64,000 nucleotides of DNA. Source: Bradyrhizobium sp. SRS-191 (GTDB lineage: Bacteria; Pseudomonadota; Alphaproteobacteria; Rhizobiales; Xanthobacteraceae). This document shows positions 18,036 to 26,154 of the stretch, one piece after another. A program made the translations under genes and the position numbers. A model generated the notes under the pieces. The model searched no databases. It saw nothing but the letters and a program-made list of their open reading frames with translations, and was not told the DNA's origin. Every line of letters begins with the position of its first letter. Positions within the stretch are counted from its first letter, which is position 1. Where the stretch lies: contig NZ_JANBVS010000024.1 of the NCBI RefSeq assembly GCF_024586915.1, positions 1 through 64,000 on the forward strand. The letters run 5' to 3'.

Positions 18036-19216
18036 GCGATGATGCTGACGCCGAGCGTAATCGCCGCTGGCGCCTCGTGCTCGGCGGCGATGATCAGGCG
18101 GGACTGTCCGATCGCGACCGAAGGCTCGATGCGGCGCTGGCCGGGCTCTATGATGCCGGCTCAGGCGGCAAGCGCGGCGGCGGACGCCGTGGCGGGCTCG
18201 GCGGCTCGGCGCCGCGGGTGGCGAGCTGGCTCGGCGACATCAGGGAGTTCTTTCCCGCGCCCGTCGTGCAGGTCATCCAGAAGGATGCTTTCGAGCGGCT
18301 CGGGCTCAAGGAGATGCTGCTGCAGCCGGAATTTCTCGCGGCGCTGGAGGCCGACGTGCATCTCGTCGCCGACTTGATGGCGCTGCGCGCGGTGATGCCG
18401 GAAAAGACCAAGGCGACGGCGCGCGAGGTGGTGGCGAAGGTCGTGAATGAGCTGATGGAGAAGCTCGACGCCCGCACCACCGAGACCATCCGCGGCGCGG
18501 TCGATCGCCGCCGCCGCACACGGCGGCCGCGCGCTGGTGACATCGACTGGCCGCGCACCATCGGAAAGAACCTGCGCCACTGGCAGGCCGAGCATCGCAC
18601 CATCGTGCCGGAGACGCTGGTCGGCCATGCCCGCGCGGCGCGGCGGACCAACCTGGAGGAGGTCATCCTCTGCGTCGACCAGTCGGGCTCGATGGGCACC
18701 TCCGTGGTCTACTCCTCGATCTTCGCCGCGGTGCTGGCCTCGATCCCGGCGATCGCGATGAAGCTCGTGGTGTTCGACACCAGCATCATCGACCTCACCG
18801 AGGAGCTCGCCGATCCCGTCGAGGTGCTGTTCTCGGTGCAGCTCGGCGGCGGCACCGACATCAACCAGGCGCTGGCCTATTGCGAGCGCCAGGTCGCCGA
18901 GCCGTCGCGCACGCACATGGTGCTGATCAGTGACCTGATCGAGGGCGGCATCGCCGAGCAGATGCTGGCGCGCGCCAAAGCGCTGGTCTCCTCCGGCGTG
19001 AACCTGATCGTGCTGCTCGCGCTCAATGACGACGGCCGCCCCGCCTACGACGCCAGGCATGCCGCCATCCTCGCCTCGCTCGGCTGCCCGGTGTTCGCCT
19101 GCACCCCGCACCAGTTTCCCGAACTGATGGCCACCGCGCTGAAGCGCCAGGACATCTGGTCCTGGGCGGCCGCGCAGGACATCAAGCTGGTGCGGCCGGA
19201 GGATGGTGGTGATTAG
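18032..19216 (+). CDS. VWA domain protein, partner of MoxR ATPase
   Basis: A 394-residue protein. The C-terminal half is a von Willebrand A domain with a complete MIDAS site: D216-Q-S-G-S220 in CVDQSGSMG, Thr275 in LGGGTDI, and Asp301 in LISDLIEGG. The N-terminal half is a helical region with a Gly/Arg-rich stretch (about 45-60). In MoxR-VWA systems the VWA protein binds a divalent metal through MIDAS and docks the substrate or ATPase. It overlaps the end of the DUF5682 gene by four bases and is the last gene of the tight unit; the next gene starts 44 bases later. Confidence 0.9.
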   Translation: MSDDADAERNRRWRLVLGGDDQAGLSDRDRRLDAALAGLYDAGSGGKRGGGRRGGLGGSAPRVASWLGDIREFFPAPVVQVIQKDAFERLGLKEMLLQPEFLAALEADVHLVADLMALRAVMPEKTKATAREVVAKVVNELMEKLDARTTETIRGAVDRRRRTRRPRAGDIDWPRTIGKNLRHWQAEHRTIVPETLVGHARAARRTNLEEVILCVDQSGSMGTSVVYSSIFAAVLASIPAIAMKLVVFDTSIIDLTEELADPVEVLFSVQLGGGTDINQALAYCERQVAEPSRTHMVLISDLIEGGIAEQMLARAKALVSSGVNLIVLLALNDDGRPAYDARHAAILASLGCPVFACTPHQFPELMATALKRQDIWSWAAAQDIKLVRPEDGGD

Positions 19217-19260
19217 TTCGATGTACCGGGCACTGACGGGAAACAGGTGAGAGGGACAAC

Positions 19261-19677
19261 ATGGCGCATGTGATCCATTTCACGACGGACCGTTTCGATC
19301 CTGCCACCGAGCCGGCCAATCCGATCAACCCGATTCCGGGACAGGCCGTCCTGGCGTGGCTGTGCTCCGAACTCCAGGCCTCGGACTACGACACGACCGA
19401 CACGGCGGCTGAAGACTGGGGCTGGTATGCCTACACGCAGAGCGGGTCGATGTCCTACATGCTCGGCGCGAGCGGCGAACCGGAGTTCGCCAGCGGCGCC
19501 CCGAAGCCGGACAAGTATTTTCACTGGGTCATCGCCATCACTGAACGTCGCAGCTTGCGCGACAGGCTTTTCGGCCGCAACAAGATGCTGGCCGACGACG
19601 AGCTTTCCGCCACCGTCGTGCGACTGCTCCGCGCCCAGGGCGACTTTCGGATCACGGACATCGAGAGGGAAAAGTGA
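19261..19677 (+). CDS. Conserved hypothetical protein downstream of the MoxR-VWA unit
   Basis: A 138-residue soluble protein without a signal peptide. Recognisable segments are GQAVLAWLCSELQ, the aromatic AEDWGWYAYTQSG, and FHWVIAITERRSLRDRLFGR. The GWY ... YMLGASGE pattern resembles small proteins of unknown function that sit near peptidase or toxin genes. I cannot assign it to a named family. The spacing of 44 bases from the VWA gene and 39 bases to the M48 peptidase gene suggests an operon continuation. GAGAGGGACAAC just before ATG 19261 is the ribosome binding site. Confidence 0.65.
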   Translation: MAHVIHFTTDRFDPATEPANPINPIPGQAVLAWLCSELQASDYDTTDTAAEDWGWYAYTQSGSMSYMLGASGEPEFASGAPKPDKYFHWVIAITERRSLRDRLFGRNKMLADDELSATVVRLLRAQGDFRITDIEREK

Positions 19678-19716
19678 GGTGCAGGATATCAACGGGTCCG
19701 GCAGCGCGAAGCAGCG

Positions 19717-20796
19717 ATGAAGCGTCTCGTTCTGACTTCCATCCTGCAGCTCGGTCGTTACGCGGTGCTGCCGCTGGTCGCGCTGGCGAGCGGATTGCTG
19801 TTCGCCTGGCTGATGTTGCTGGACGACTATACGCGGATCGCTCTGATCACCGCCCCCGTCATGTTCTGCGTGGTGGCGGCCGCTGTCGCGCTGGCGCTCG
19901 GGATCCTGTTCGTGCCGGCGCAACGCGAGCAAAGCAATGTCCTGGACGAGGCCTCCGCGGCTGCCCTCTGGCGTAGCTGGCAGGAGCTCGACTCGTCGTT
20001 CGTCAAACGCAGGCGTACGCTACGGTTCGATGCGGAGTTCAACGCGTCGATCAGCGAAGTACGCGGCTTTGCCGGGCTCTTCGGACGGCACGTCACGATG
20101 ACCGTCGGCCTGCCGCTGCTGATGGTCCTCGACGACCGTGCGATCCGTGCCACCATCGCCCACGAGGTCGCCCATGCCGAGCTGCGGCACACCAGCGGGG
20201 CGGCCAATCTGTTCGACTTCCTCGGCGCCTGTGAGAACGTTCTCCAGTACGCGGATCCGGACCGCACCGTTACCGGCCGCATCGCGGCGCTGCTGCTGCG
20301 TGGCGTCCTGGAATGGGTCAGCCAGGAATTCCGCGTTCTCTCACGTTTGAACGAATTGGCCGCCGACCGGCGCGCGGCCGAGTTGATGGGGCGATCCGAG
20401 ATGGCACGCTCGCTGGTTCTGATTGCCGGGGCTACACGGCGACTGCGCGATCTGGTGTTCTCTCCGCTGCAAACCGAGATGCTCGGCGCAATCAGCCTGC
20501 CGGCCTCCCCGCTGCAAAGGATATCGGTGCTGCTCGCCGAAGTTCGCGATCCTGATGAGCTTGGCGCCGCAGCCGCCGGGATCATGGCGGAGGAGCCGGA
20601 GGACGCCGATACAACTCACCCGCCGCTCGCAGCCAGTCTCGCCAATCTCGGCTATGCCATAATCCCAGCTGTCGATCCGATCGGGGCTCCGGCTATCGAG
20701 CAATTGCTAGCGCCAGACGCGGTACGGGACTTGGCAGCGAAACTCGACGCAGAATGGCGCAAGACGGCCGAGAGGTGGCTTCGGGTCGGCGAGTGA
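19717..20796 (+). CDS. M48-family membrane metallopeptidase
   Basis: A 359-residue protein with two N-terminal membrane segments (about 15-34 and 41-66) and a cytoplasmic or periplasmic M48-like domain. The zinc site is HEVAH (residues 149-153) followed by the third ligand Glu213 in NELAADRRAAEL, the E-x-x-x-D pattern of HtpX/Oma1-like peptidases. The C-terminal third (about 260-359) is unassigned. M48 peptidases take part in membrane protein quality control. The gene sits between a hypothetical gene and a WHxH-motif gene on the same strand; the 19-base gap to the next gene suggests co-transcription. Confidence 0.8.
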   Translation: MKRLVLTSILQLGRYAVLPLVALASGLLFAWLMLLDDYTRIALITAPVMFCVVAAAVALALGILFVPAQREQSNVLDEASAAALWRSWQELDSSFVKRRRTLRFDAEFNASISEVRGFAGLFGRHVTMTVGLPLLMVLDDRAIRATIAHEVAHAELRHTSGAANLFDFLGACENVLQYADPDRTVTGRIAALLLRGVLEWVSQEFRVLSRLNELAADRRAAELMGRSEMARSLVLIAGATRRLRDLVFSPLQTEMLGAISLPASPLQRISVLLAEVRDPDELGAAAAGIMAEEPEDADTTHPPLAASLANLGYAIIPAVDPIGAPAIEQLLAPDAVRDLAAKLDAEWRKTAERWLRVGE

Positions 20797-20815
20797 CATC
20801 GGGTCGCTCCGGGGG

Positions 20816-21439
20816 GTGCCCGCAGTGGAACTCAGCGCGAAGGCATGCTATAATGTTTTCGTGCACGATCTCCGAGACCCGTCGGTACAGCGCGCGCAGC
20901 TCAAGGTCGATGTCCAGGCCGACGAGCCGGACTGGACACCTGCGCGAGAAGAATTATGGCGGCGCATCGCCGCGCATGATTTCGAGCCGGCTACGCCGTT
21001 CAACTTCACACAACGTTTGGCCCGCGACCATGGCTGGAGCCTCGACGAGGCTCGCGCTGCGATCGAGGCCTATCGCCGTTTCTGCTTTCTCGCGATGGTG
21101 TCTCCGACTCCGGTGACGCCGAGCGAGGGGGTCGATGAGGTGTGGCACCAGCATCTGATCTACTCGCGCGACTATTGGACCGTCTGGTGCGGCGAGCGGC
21201 TGCACGCCCCGCTGCATCACGATCCCACGCCCGGCGGCCCGGACGCACAGATGACCTACCGCCGCCAATATGCCGAGACGCTGGCGCTGCACGAGCGCTT
21301 CTTCGGACCACCGAGCCCCGATCTGTGGCCGGCGACACACATCCGTTTCGCCGGCCCGCGCTATCACGTCACCGACCGCAATCATTGGTTCATCCTGCCG
21401 CGGCCCCGCGCATGGCTGCGGCGGCTATTCAGGAGATGA
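20816..21439 (+). CDS. Glycine-rich-domain-protein-like (GRDP/DUF1399-type) protein
   Basis: A 207-residue soluble protein. The central motif VDEVWHQHLIYSRDYW is the signature of proteins related to plant glycine-rich domain proteins (V-D-x-V-W-H-x-H). Later His-rich pieces include APLHHDP and LALHERFFG. The many His residues may bind metal, but that is a guess. The start is uncertain: GTG 20816 or GTG 20825; no ATG occurs in frame near the beginning. Bacterial members are commonly found beside TIGR04222 membrane proteins, which is exactly the next gene, 2 bases away. Confidence 0.7.
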   Translation: MPAVELSAKACYNVFVHDLRDPSVQRAQLKVDVQADEPDWTPAREELWRRIAAHDFEPATPFNFTQRLARDHGWSLDEARAAIEAYRRFCFLAMVSPTPVTPSEGVDEVWHQHLIYSRDYWTVWCGERLHAPLHHDPTPGGPDAQMTYRRQYAETLALHERFFGPPSPDLWPATHIRFAGPRYHVTDRNHWFILPRPRAWLRRLFRR

Positions 21440-21441
21440 CT

Positions 21442-22263
21442 ATGGCGCTCAATCCGTTCGACTGGACGGCCGGCCCATTCCTACTCGTCTACATCGTTCT
21501 CGGTGCCATCGTGTTTCTCAAGGGCTTCGTTCTGCGCGGCACGATCGGCCCGGCCGCGGCCACGCCTCCGCCGCCCTTGAACGAGCTCGAACTGGCTTAT
21601 CTGGCCGGCGGCACAGCACGCCTCGGCGACACCGTTCTGCTCGGCTTCGCGGCAAACAATGCAGCGACGTTCACGGCGCGCGATCACAAGATCACGGTGA
21701 CGGATCAGGCGCCGCTCGCAGCGCTGCTGAACCGTCCGCCGAAGCTTGCGCTCCGCCCGGAGATGACACGGCAGGAATTCCAGGAGGCGCTGGCGCCGCT
21801 CACCGCCCGCATTCAGGCGCGCCTCGAGGCGCTGGGCTATGCACCGACCAACAGCCAGATGACGGCGTTCCGCAAGTCCGTGTTGCCGTTCGTCGGCGCG
21901 CTCGTCCTGTTCGGACTCATCAAGGTCCTCGTCGGCGCTTGGCGGCAACACGACGTCGGCTTTCTGATGATCCTGATCGGCGCCACGGTGCTGGGCGCGG
22001 CCGTGCTCGCCCGGACTCCGACGCGGACGCAGGCCGGCAACGACGTGCTGCGGAGCTATCAGGCGAGGCATGCGCGCGCAGCCCGCGCGCCGCGCGAGCA
22101 CGAACTGCTGCTGGCAGTCGCTCTGACGGGCGCGGCCGTGCTGTCCGGCACCGCCTACGCCGCCGTGCTCGCAACATCCAAGGCGCTCAGCAGCAGTGGC
22201 GGTGGTTGCGGCGGAGGCGGTTGCGGAGGTGGCGGCGGAGGCGGATGCGGCGGCTGCAGCTAA
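21442..22263 (+). CDS. TIGR04222-like membrane protein with Cys/Gly-rich tail
   Basis: A 273-residue protein with hydrophobic segments near 13-31, 146-165, 170-190 and 222-243. It ends in a low-complexity tail of about 24 residues made of Ser, Gly and four Cys (pattern GGGCGGGGCGGGG). Such tails are diagnostic of TIGR04222 proteins, whose function is unknown. ATG 21442 is preceded by AGGAG and follows the WHxH gene by 2 bases; the longer frame back to 21142 overlaps that gene. The tail may be processed, bind metal, or form disulfides; nothing in the sequence decides between these. Confidence 0.75.
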   Translation: MALNPFDWTAGPFLLVYIVLGAIVFLKGFVLRGTIGPAAATPPPPLNELELAYLAGGTARLGDTVLLGFAANNAATFTARDHKITVTDQAPLAALLNRPPKLALRPEMTRQEFQEALAPLTARIQARLEALGYAPTNSQMTAFRKSVLPFVGALVLFGLIKVLVGAWRQHDVGFLMILIGATVLGAAVLARTPTRTQAGNDVLRSYQARHARAARAPREHELLLAVALTGAAVLSGTAYAAVLATSKALSSSGGGCGGGGCGGGGGGGCGGCS

Positions 22264-22478
22264 TACTCAGCCTGGCGGTGCTCGCACCTTGGGGGCAAGC
22301 CAGCGCCGATTGCTACCAAAAAGAGAAATTCAAAAAAGATCACACCCGATGTAGCAGGTCGGCCACATATGATCGATCTCTCATCGTTTCCCAACGTTTC
22401 CCCTCTCGCGCCATGTTTCAGATGATAGGTTCCCTCGGGGGAACACCGTTGTCGTTGCGTGGTGTGAGGGGAATTAGG

Positions 22479-25115
22479 ATGGGATTGCAACTCAGTCAGG
22501 ATGTCTGTGCCTCGCGCGCACCGAGCATGCAACGCCGGCGGCTTCCTTATGAGAGCAGCGTTTCGGCGCTGGCGCTCGGGCTTGCAGTGCTGGCGCTCGG
22601 GACCAGTGCGGCCCATGCCGACTGTACGCCGGCCGCCGCCGACAACGTCACCGCGTCCTGCTCCGGCACGACGACGAACCAGGGCGCGGGCGCGCCTGGA
22701 ACGAGCGGCAGCACCTTCGGTTACGGCACCGGAGCCGAGAGAGGGGTCACCGTCAGTGTCGTCTCGGGAGCCACGGTGACCGGCTCGGACGCCGGGCTGA
22801 ACATCCACGACGGCAGCATCATCAATGCAGGCGCCATTACCGGCATCGGCTGGCAAGGTATCCAGGGCTACGATCTCGCCATCTCGAACGCAGCCGGCGC
22901 CACCATCACCGGACACAACAACGCGATCGAAGCCTACTCATCCTTTATTGTCGTCAATGCCGGCACCATCTCCGGCGCGGCGGGCTTTGTCAGTCCATTC
23001 GGCTCGGGCACCGTCACGAACCTCGCCGGCGGCCTCATCACCGGGACCAATCTGGGTGTCGGGGGAGGCAACGGTGTCCTCGCAGTTCTCAATTCGGGCA
23101 CGATCAGCAGCAGCTCAGGGGGTGGTGTCTTCCTCGGCAGCAACTCTCTGATCTACAATGACGGCACGATCAGCGGCGGCGCCTATGGCATTTCCGCCTC
23201 CGGCTCCGCGATCGTCAACGCCGGCACGATCAACGGCGGGATCAGCTTCTTCGGCCCCGGCAACACGCTGACGCTGCTGCCGGGATCCGTCATCAACGGC
23301 CTCGTCGGCGGCAGCCTCAACAACACGCTGCAACTCGGCGGCAGCGGCAGCGCGACCTTCGACATCTCGCAGCTCGGACCGGCCGCGCAGTATCGTGACT
23401 TCTCCACCTTCGACAAGGTCGGAGACTCCACCTGGACATTGACCGGCACCAGCACCTACACCGGCGCCGTCAACGTCAACGCCGGCACCTTGCGCGTCGA
23501 CGGCAACTTCGCGTCTGCCGGCGGCCTCACCGTGAACACGGGCGGCAGCCTCAGCGGCACCGGCACGATCGGCCGCACGACCGTTGCAAGCGGCGGCACG
23601 CTGGCGCCCGGCAACGGCACCGCCGGCAGCTCGATCAGCGTCTCCGGCAATCTCGCCTTCCAATCCGGTGCGATCTACCTGGTGCAGGTCTCGCCCACGA
23701 CCGCGTCCGCGACGAATGTCAGCGGCACCGCGACGCTCGGCGGCGCAACCGTGAGCGTCGCCTTCGCGCCGGGCAACTATGTCGCCAAGACCTACACTAT
23801 CCTCACCGCGAGCGGCGGGGTCTCCGGCAGCTTCGCACCCACCGTCGTCGCGAACTCGACGACGCTGACGAGGTCGCTCAGCTATGACGCCAACAACGTC
23901 TATCTGAACGTCGCGCTGGGCTATGCCGGCATCGCCGGCCTGAACGGCAATCAGCGCGCCGCCGGTGACGCACTGACAACCGCCTTCAATACCGCCGGCG
24001 GCATTTCAGCGGCCTACGCGTCGCTGACGCCAGCCGGCCTGACCCAGGCCGCCGGCCAGCTCGGCACCTCGCCACAGCAGACGACGTTCGGCGCGATGGG
24101 GCAGTTCATGGGCCTGCTGACCGATCCGCAGCGCAGCGGCCCGACGGGCGCTGGGGGCGCGGCGACGGGTTATGTCGAGGAAGACGATCGCGCCAGCGCC
24201 TATGCGGCACGCCGGCGCGGCGACGCGTTCGCGATGGTCACCAAGGCGCCGGCGGCACCGTTCGCTTCGCGCTGGAGCATGTGGGCAGCCGGCTTCGGCG
24301 GCTCTCAGACCACCGACGGCAATGCAGCCGCCGGCTCGACCAACACGACGAGCAACCTGTACGGCACGGCCGTCGGCGCCGACTATCAGATGTCTGCGAA
24401 CACGCTGGCCGGCTTCGCGCTCGCGGGCGGTGGCACCAACTTCAACGTCTCCGGCCAGGGTTGGGGTCGCTCAGACCTGTTCCAGGCCGGCGCCTACCTG
24501 CGTCATACGCAAGGCCCGGCCTATGTCGCGGCGTCGCTCGCCTATGGCTGGCAGGCGGTCACGACCGACCGCATCGTCACCGCTGCCGGTGCCGACCATC
24601 TGAGCGCCGCGTTCAACGCCAACGCCTATTCCGGCCGTGTCGAAGCAGGCACCCGCTTGGTCACGCCGTGGATCGGCGGCATCGGCTTCACGCCTTACGC
24701 TGCGGCCCAGGTGACCGCCCTGGATCTGCCGGGCTATACTGAGCGCGCAGTCTCCGGCAGCGACGCCTTCGCGCTTGCTTATGCAGCCCGGACCTCGACC
24801 GACACGCGCACCGAGATCGGCCTGCGCAGCGACAAATCCTATGCCATGCAGGACGCCGTGCTGACCCTGCGCGGCCGCGCGGCGTGGGCGCACGACTTCA
24901 ATCCAGACCGCACGGTCGCAGCGACCTTCCAGGCGCTGCCGGCAGCAAGCTTCGTCGTCAATGGCGCGGCGCAAGCCAGCGAATCCGCGCTGACCACGGC
25001 TTCCGCGGAGCTGAAGTGGACGAACGGATGGGCTGCAGCCGCGACCTTCGAGGGTGAATTTTCGAACGTCACACGTTCCTACGCCGGCAAGGGTGTCGTG
25101 CGGTACGCTTGGTAA
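22479..25115 (+). CDS. Autotransporter outer-membrane beta-barrel protein
   Basis: An 878-residue type V secretion protein. After a long signal peptide (hydrophobic core SALALGLAVLALGTSAAHA, about 30-49), the passenger has repeats of the NAGTISG type (at about 106, 164, 204, 249), a beta-helix pattern. An autotransporter-associated strand repeat follows (STWTLTGTSTYTGAVNVNAG). The C-terminal barrel of about 270 residues runs from RWSMWAAGFGG to the final YAGKGVVRYAW, with the terminal aromatic residue needed for barrel assembly. ATG 22479 follows AATTAGG. The reading frame stays open upstream to 21270, so the start rests on the signal peptide. Confidence 0.88.
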   Translation: MGLQLSQDVCASRAPSMQRRRLPYESSVSALALGLAVLALGTSAAHADCTPAAADNVTASCSGTTTNQGAGAPGTSGSTFGYGTGAERGVTVSVVSGATVTGSDAGLNIHDGSIINAGAITGIGWQGIQGYDLAISNAAGATITGHNNAIEAYSSFIVVNAGTISGAAGFVSPFGSGTVTNLAGGLITGTNLGVGGGNGVLAVLNSGTISSSSGGGVFLGSNSLIYNDGTISGGAYGISASGSAIVNAGTINGGISFFGPGNTLTLLPGSVINGLVGGSLNNTLQLGGSGSATFDISQLGPAAQYRDFSTFDKVGDSTWTLTGTSTYTGAVNVNAGTLRVDGNFASAGGLTVNTGGSLSGTGTIGRTTVASGGTLAPGNGTAGSSISVSGNLAFQSGAIYLVQVSPTTASATNVSGTATLGGATVSVAFAPGNYVAKTYTILTASGGVSGSFAPTVVANSTTLTRSLSYDANNVYLNVALGYAGIAGLNGNQRAAGDALTTAFNTAGGISAAYASLTPAGLTQAAGQLGTSPQQTTFGAMGQFMGLLTDPQRSGPTGAGGAATGYVEEDDRASAYAARRRGDAFAMVTKAPAAPFASRWSMWAAGFGGSQTTDGNAAAGSTNTTSNLYGTAVGADYQMSANTLAGFALAGGGTNFNVSGQGWGRSDLFQAGAYLRHTQGPAYVAASLAYGWQAVTTDRIVTAAGADHLSAAFNANAYSGRVEAGTRLVTPWIGGIGFTPYAAAQVTALDLPGYTERAVSGSDAFALAYAARTSTDTRTEIGLRSDKSYAMQDAVLTLRGRAAWAHDFNPDRTVAATFQALPAASFVVNGAAQASESALTTASAELKWTNGWAAAATFEGEFSNVTRSYAGKGVVRYAW

Positions 25116-25723
25116 GTCTGTCGGTCGGGACCTTGCCCGCGAGATTGGTCAGCCAGATCCGACGCAAGCCGGCAGCCTCGCTGTATTGATCGAGCGGCTG
25201 TCGAGCGGAGGTCGGTGACGCGGTCGTATTGTTGGCCCAGACAATCTCAGCCTTATCTGCGCCGGCACCTCGCGCAGCGCCTCTGTCAGCGGCTCAGGCT
25301 CCGAGCCGACCACGATGCGCAGATGGTCCGCCATGCATCAAAGACGCCGCCAGCTGCGGCGATCGGCCGCGCTGACGACGTCCGACAGGCTCCATCGGAT
25401 CACCCCGGATCTTACCGGTCGTATTTCAACGGAGCCAACGCTGACCCTCTCAGGTCAGCGACATCGATTGCACGGTCCATGGGCGGCGATGATCCCCCCA
25501 CCGGTAATTCATAGCCAACGACACGAGCTTCCTTCCGTGAAAGCCCGGATACGAACGAGGCGTCGTATCTGCGCGGCGCACATCAATGATGCACAACGAG
25601 CAGCTCATTAGATCGTCCGATTTGAGTCGAGTTAGCTGGATGCGCAAAAAGCGCAATGCACTTTAGTGAATCTCTAATTCCCGTTTTGCACGATGCCGCC
25701 ACGACGTGCTCGCTGGAGACGTG
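25116..25723. other. Intergenic region carrying a hisC remnant
   Basis: 608 bases before the chemotaxis operon. The left part holds a degenerate copy of the hisC 3' end (listed separately). The right part (about 25340-25720) has no recognisable gene and presumably contains the operon promoter. I see no clear sigma-54 or sigma-28 box. Confidence 0.5.
25140..25337 (-). pseudogene. Degenerate 3' fragment of hisC plus its downstream flank (left copy)
   Basis: Minus-strand codons read ADHLRIVVGSEPEPLTEAL then REV-x-AQ, matching the end of the intact HisC in this window (ADYLRITIGSEAELARLTDAL, REVLAQ). Two residues are missing and one base is added just before the old stop, so the stop is out of frame. 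Similarity continues past the gene into non-coding DNA: both copies share GATTGTCTG, a GCCGCTCGATC block and a GGCTGCCGG/C block. Length (about 198 bases) and orientation match 33080-33281. This is a truncated, frameshifted relic. Confidence 0.8.
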
Positions 25724-26047
25724 ATGGTGTCTGAGTATCTGAAGTCGAAACAGGCCGTAAAACTACCGGCCGATTGCAGCATTTCTGCAATCCGGGAAGT
25801 CCACGGCATGATCCGCGACGCGTTCGAACAGCCTGCTGCGCTCGAGATCGACGGCTCCTGCGTCGATAAGGCGGACGTGACCTCGATCCAACTTCTCATT
25901 TCGACCGCGAAGACCGGACGCGAGCATGGCCGCGCTGTCGCGCTGACGGCCCCCTCCGAAGCTCTGCGCAACGTCATTCGCCGCGCCGGCTTCGCAGGCG
26001 ACGCCGCGGTCGATCATCACTTCTCGCACAAGATGGATGGCATCTGA
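25724..26047 (+). CDS. STAS-domain protein of the chemotaxis operon
   Basis: A 107-residue single STAS domain. Typical pieces are ALEIDGSCVDKADVTSIQLL, corresponding to the strand-helix region that carries the phosphorylatable Ser/Thr in anti-sigma antagonists; here the D-x-T-S-I segment fits. GRAVALTAPSEALRNVI is the last strand and helix. STAS proteins head this type of chemotaxis operon in Bradyrhizobium relatives, but their role there is not established. ATG 25724 or the adjacent GTG 25721 is the start. The stop overlaps the ATG of the cheY remnant (TGATG). Confidence 0.8.
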   Translation: MVSEYLKSKQAVKLPADCSISAIREVHGMIRDAFEQPAALEIDGSCVDKADVTSIQLLISTAKTGREHGRAVALTAPSEALRNVIRRAGFAGDAAVDHHFSHKMDGI

Positions 26048-26154
26048 TGGCGACCATCCTGACCGTCGGGGAGAGGGTGAAGTCCACCGTCGGCGCAGTG
26101 GGCTGCAGGGGCGATCGACTCACATGCGTCATGAGCCGGCGGACCCGCTCATGA
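26047..26154 (+). pseudogene. cheY: Remnant of cheY
   Basis: Starting at the ATG that overlaps the STAS stop, the frame reads MATILTV, the usual first strand of CheY proteins (MA-x-ILTVDDS). The acidic pair, phosphoacceptor and lysine are all absent: after seven codons it turns into GERVKSTVGAVG and stops at 26154. Operons of this type normally have a full cheY of about 120 codons here. I infer an internal deletion that removed almost the whole gene. The match is only seven residues, but position and coupling support it. Confidence 0.5.

Noticed and set aside
1..25115. Prophage or integrative element in the left part
   Set aside because: No integrase, transposase, phage structural gene or conjugation gene is visible, so accessory character rests only on gene content.
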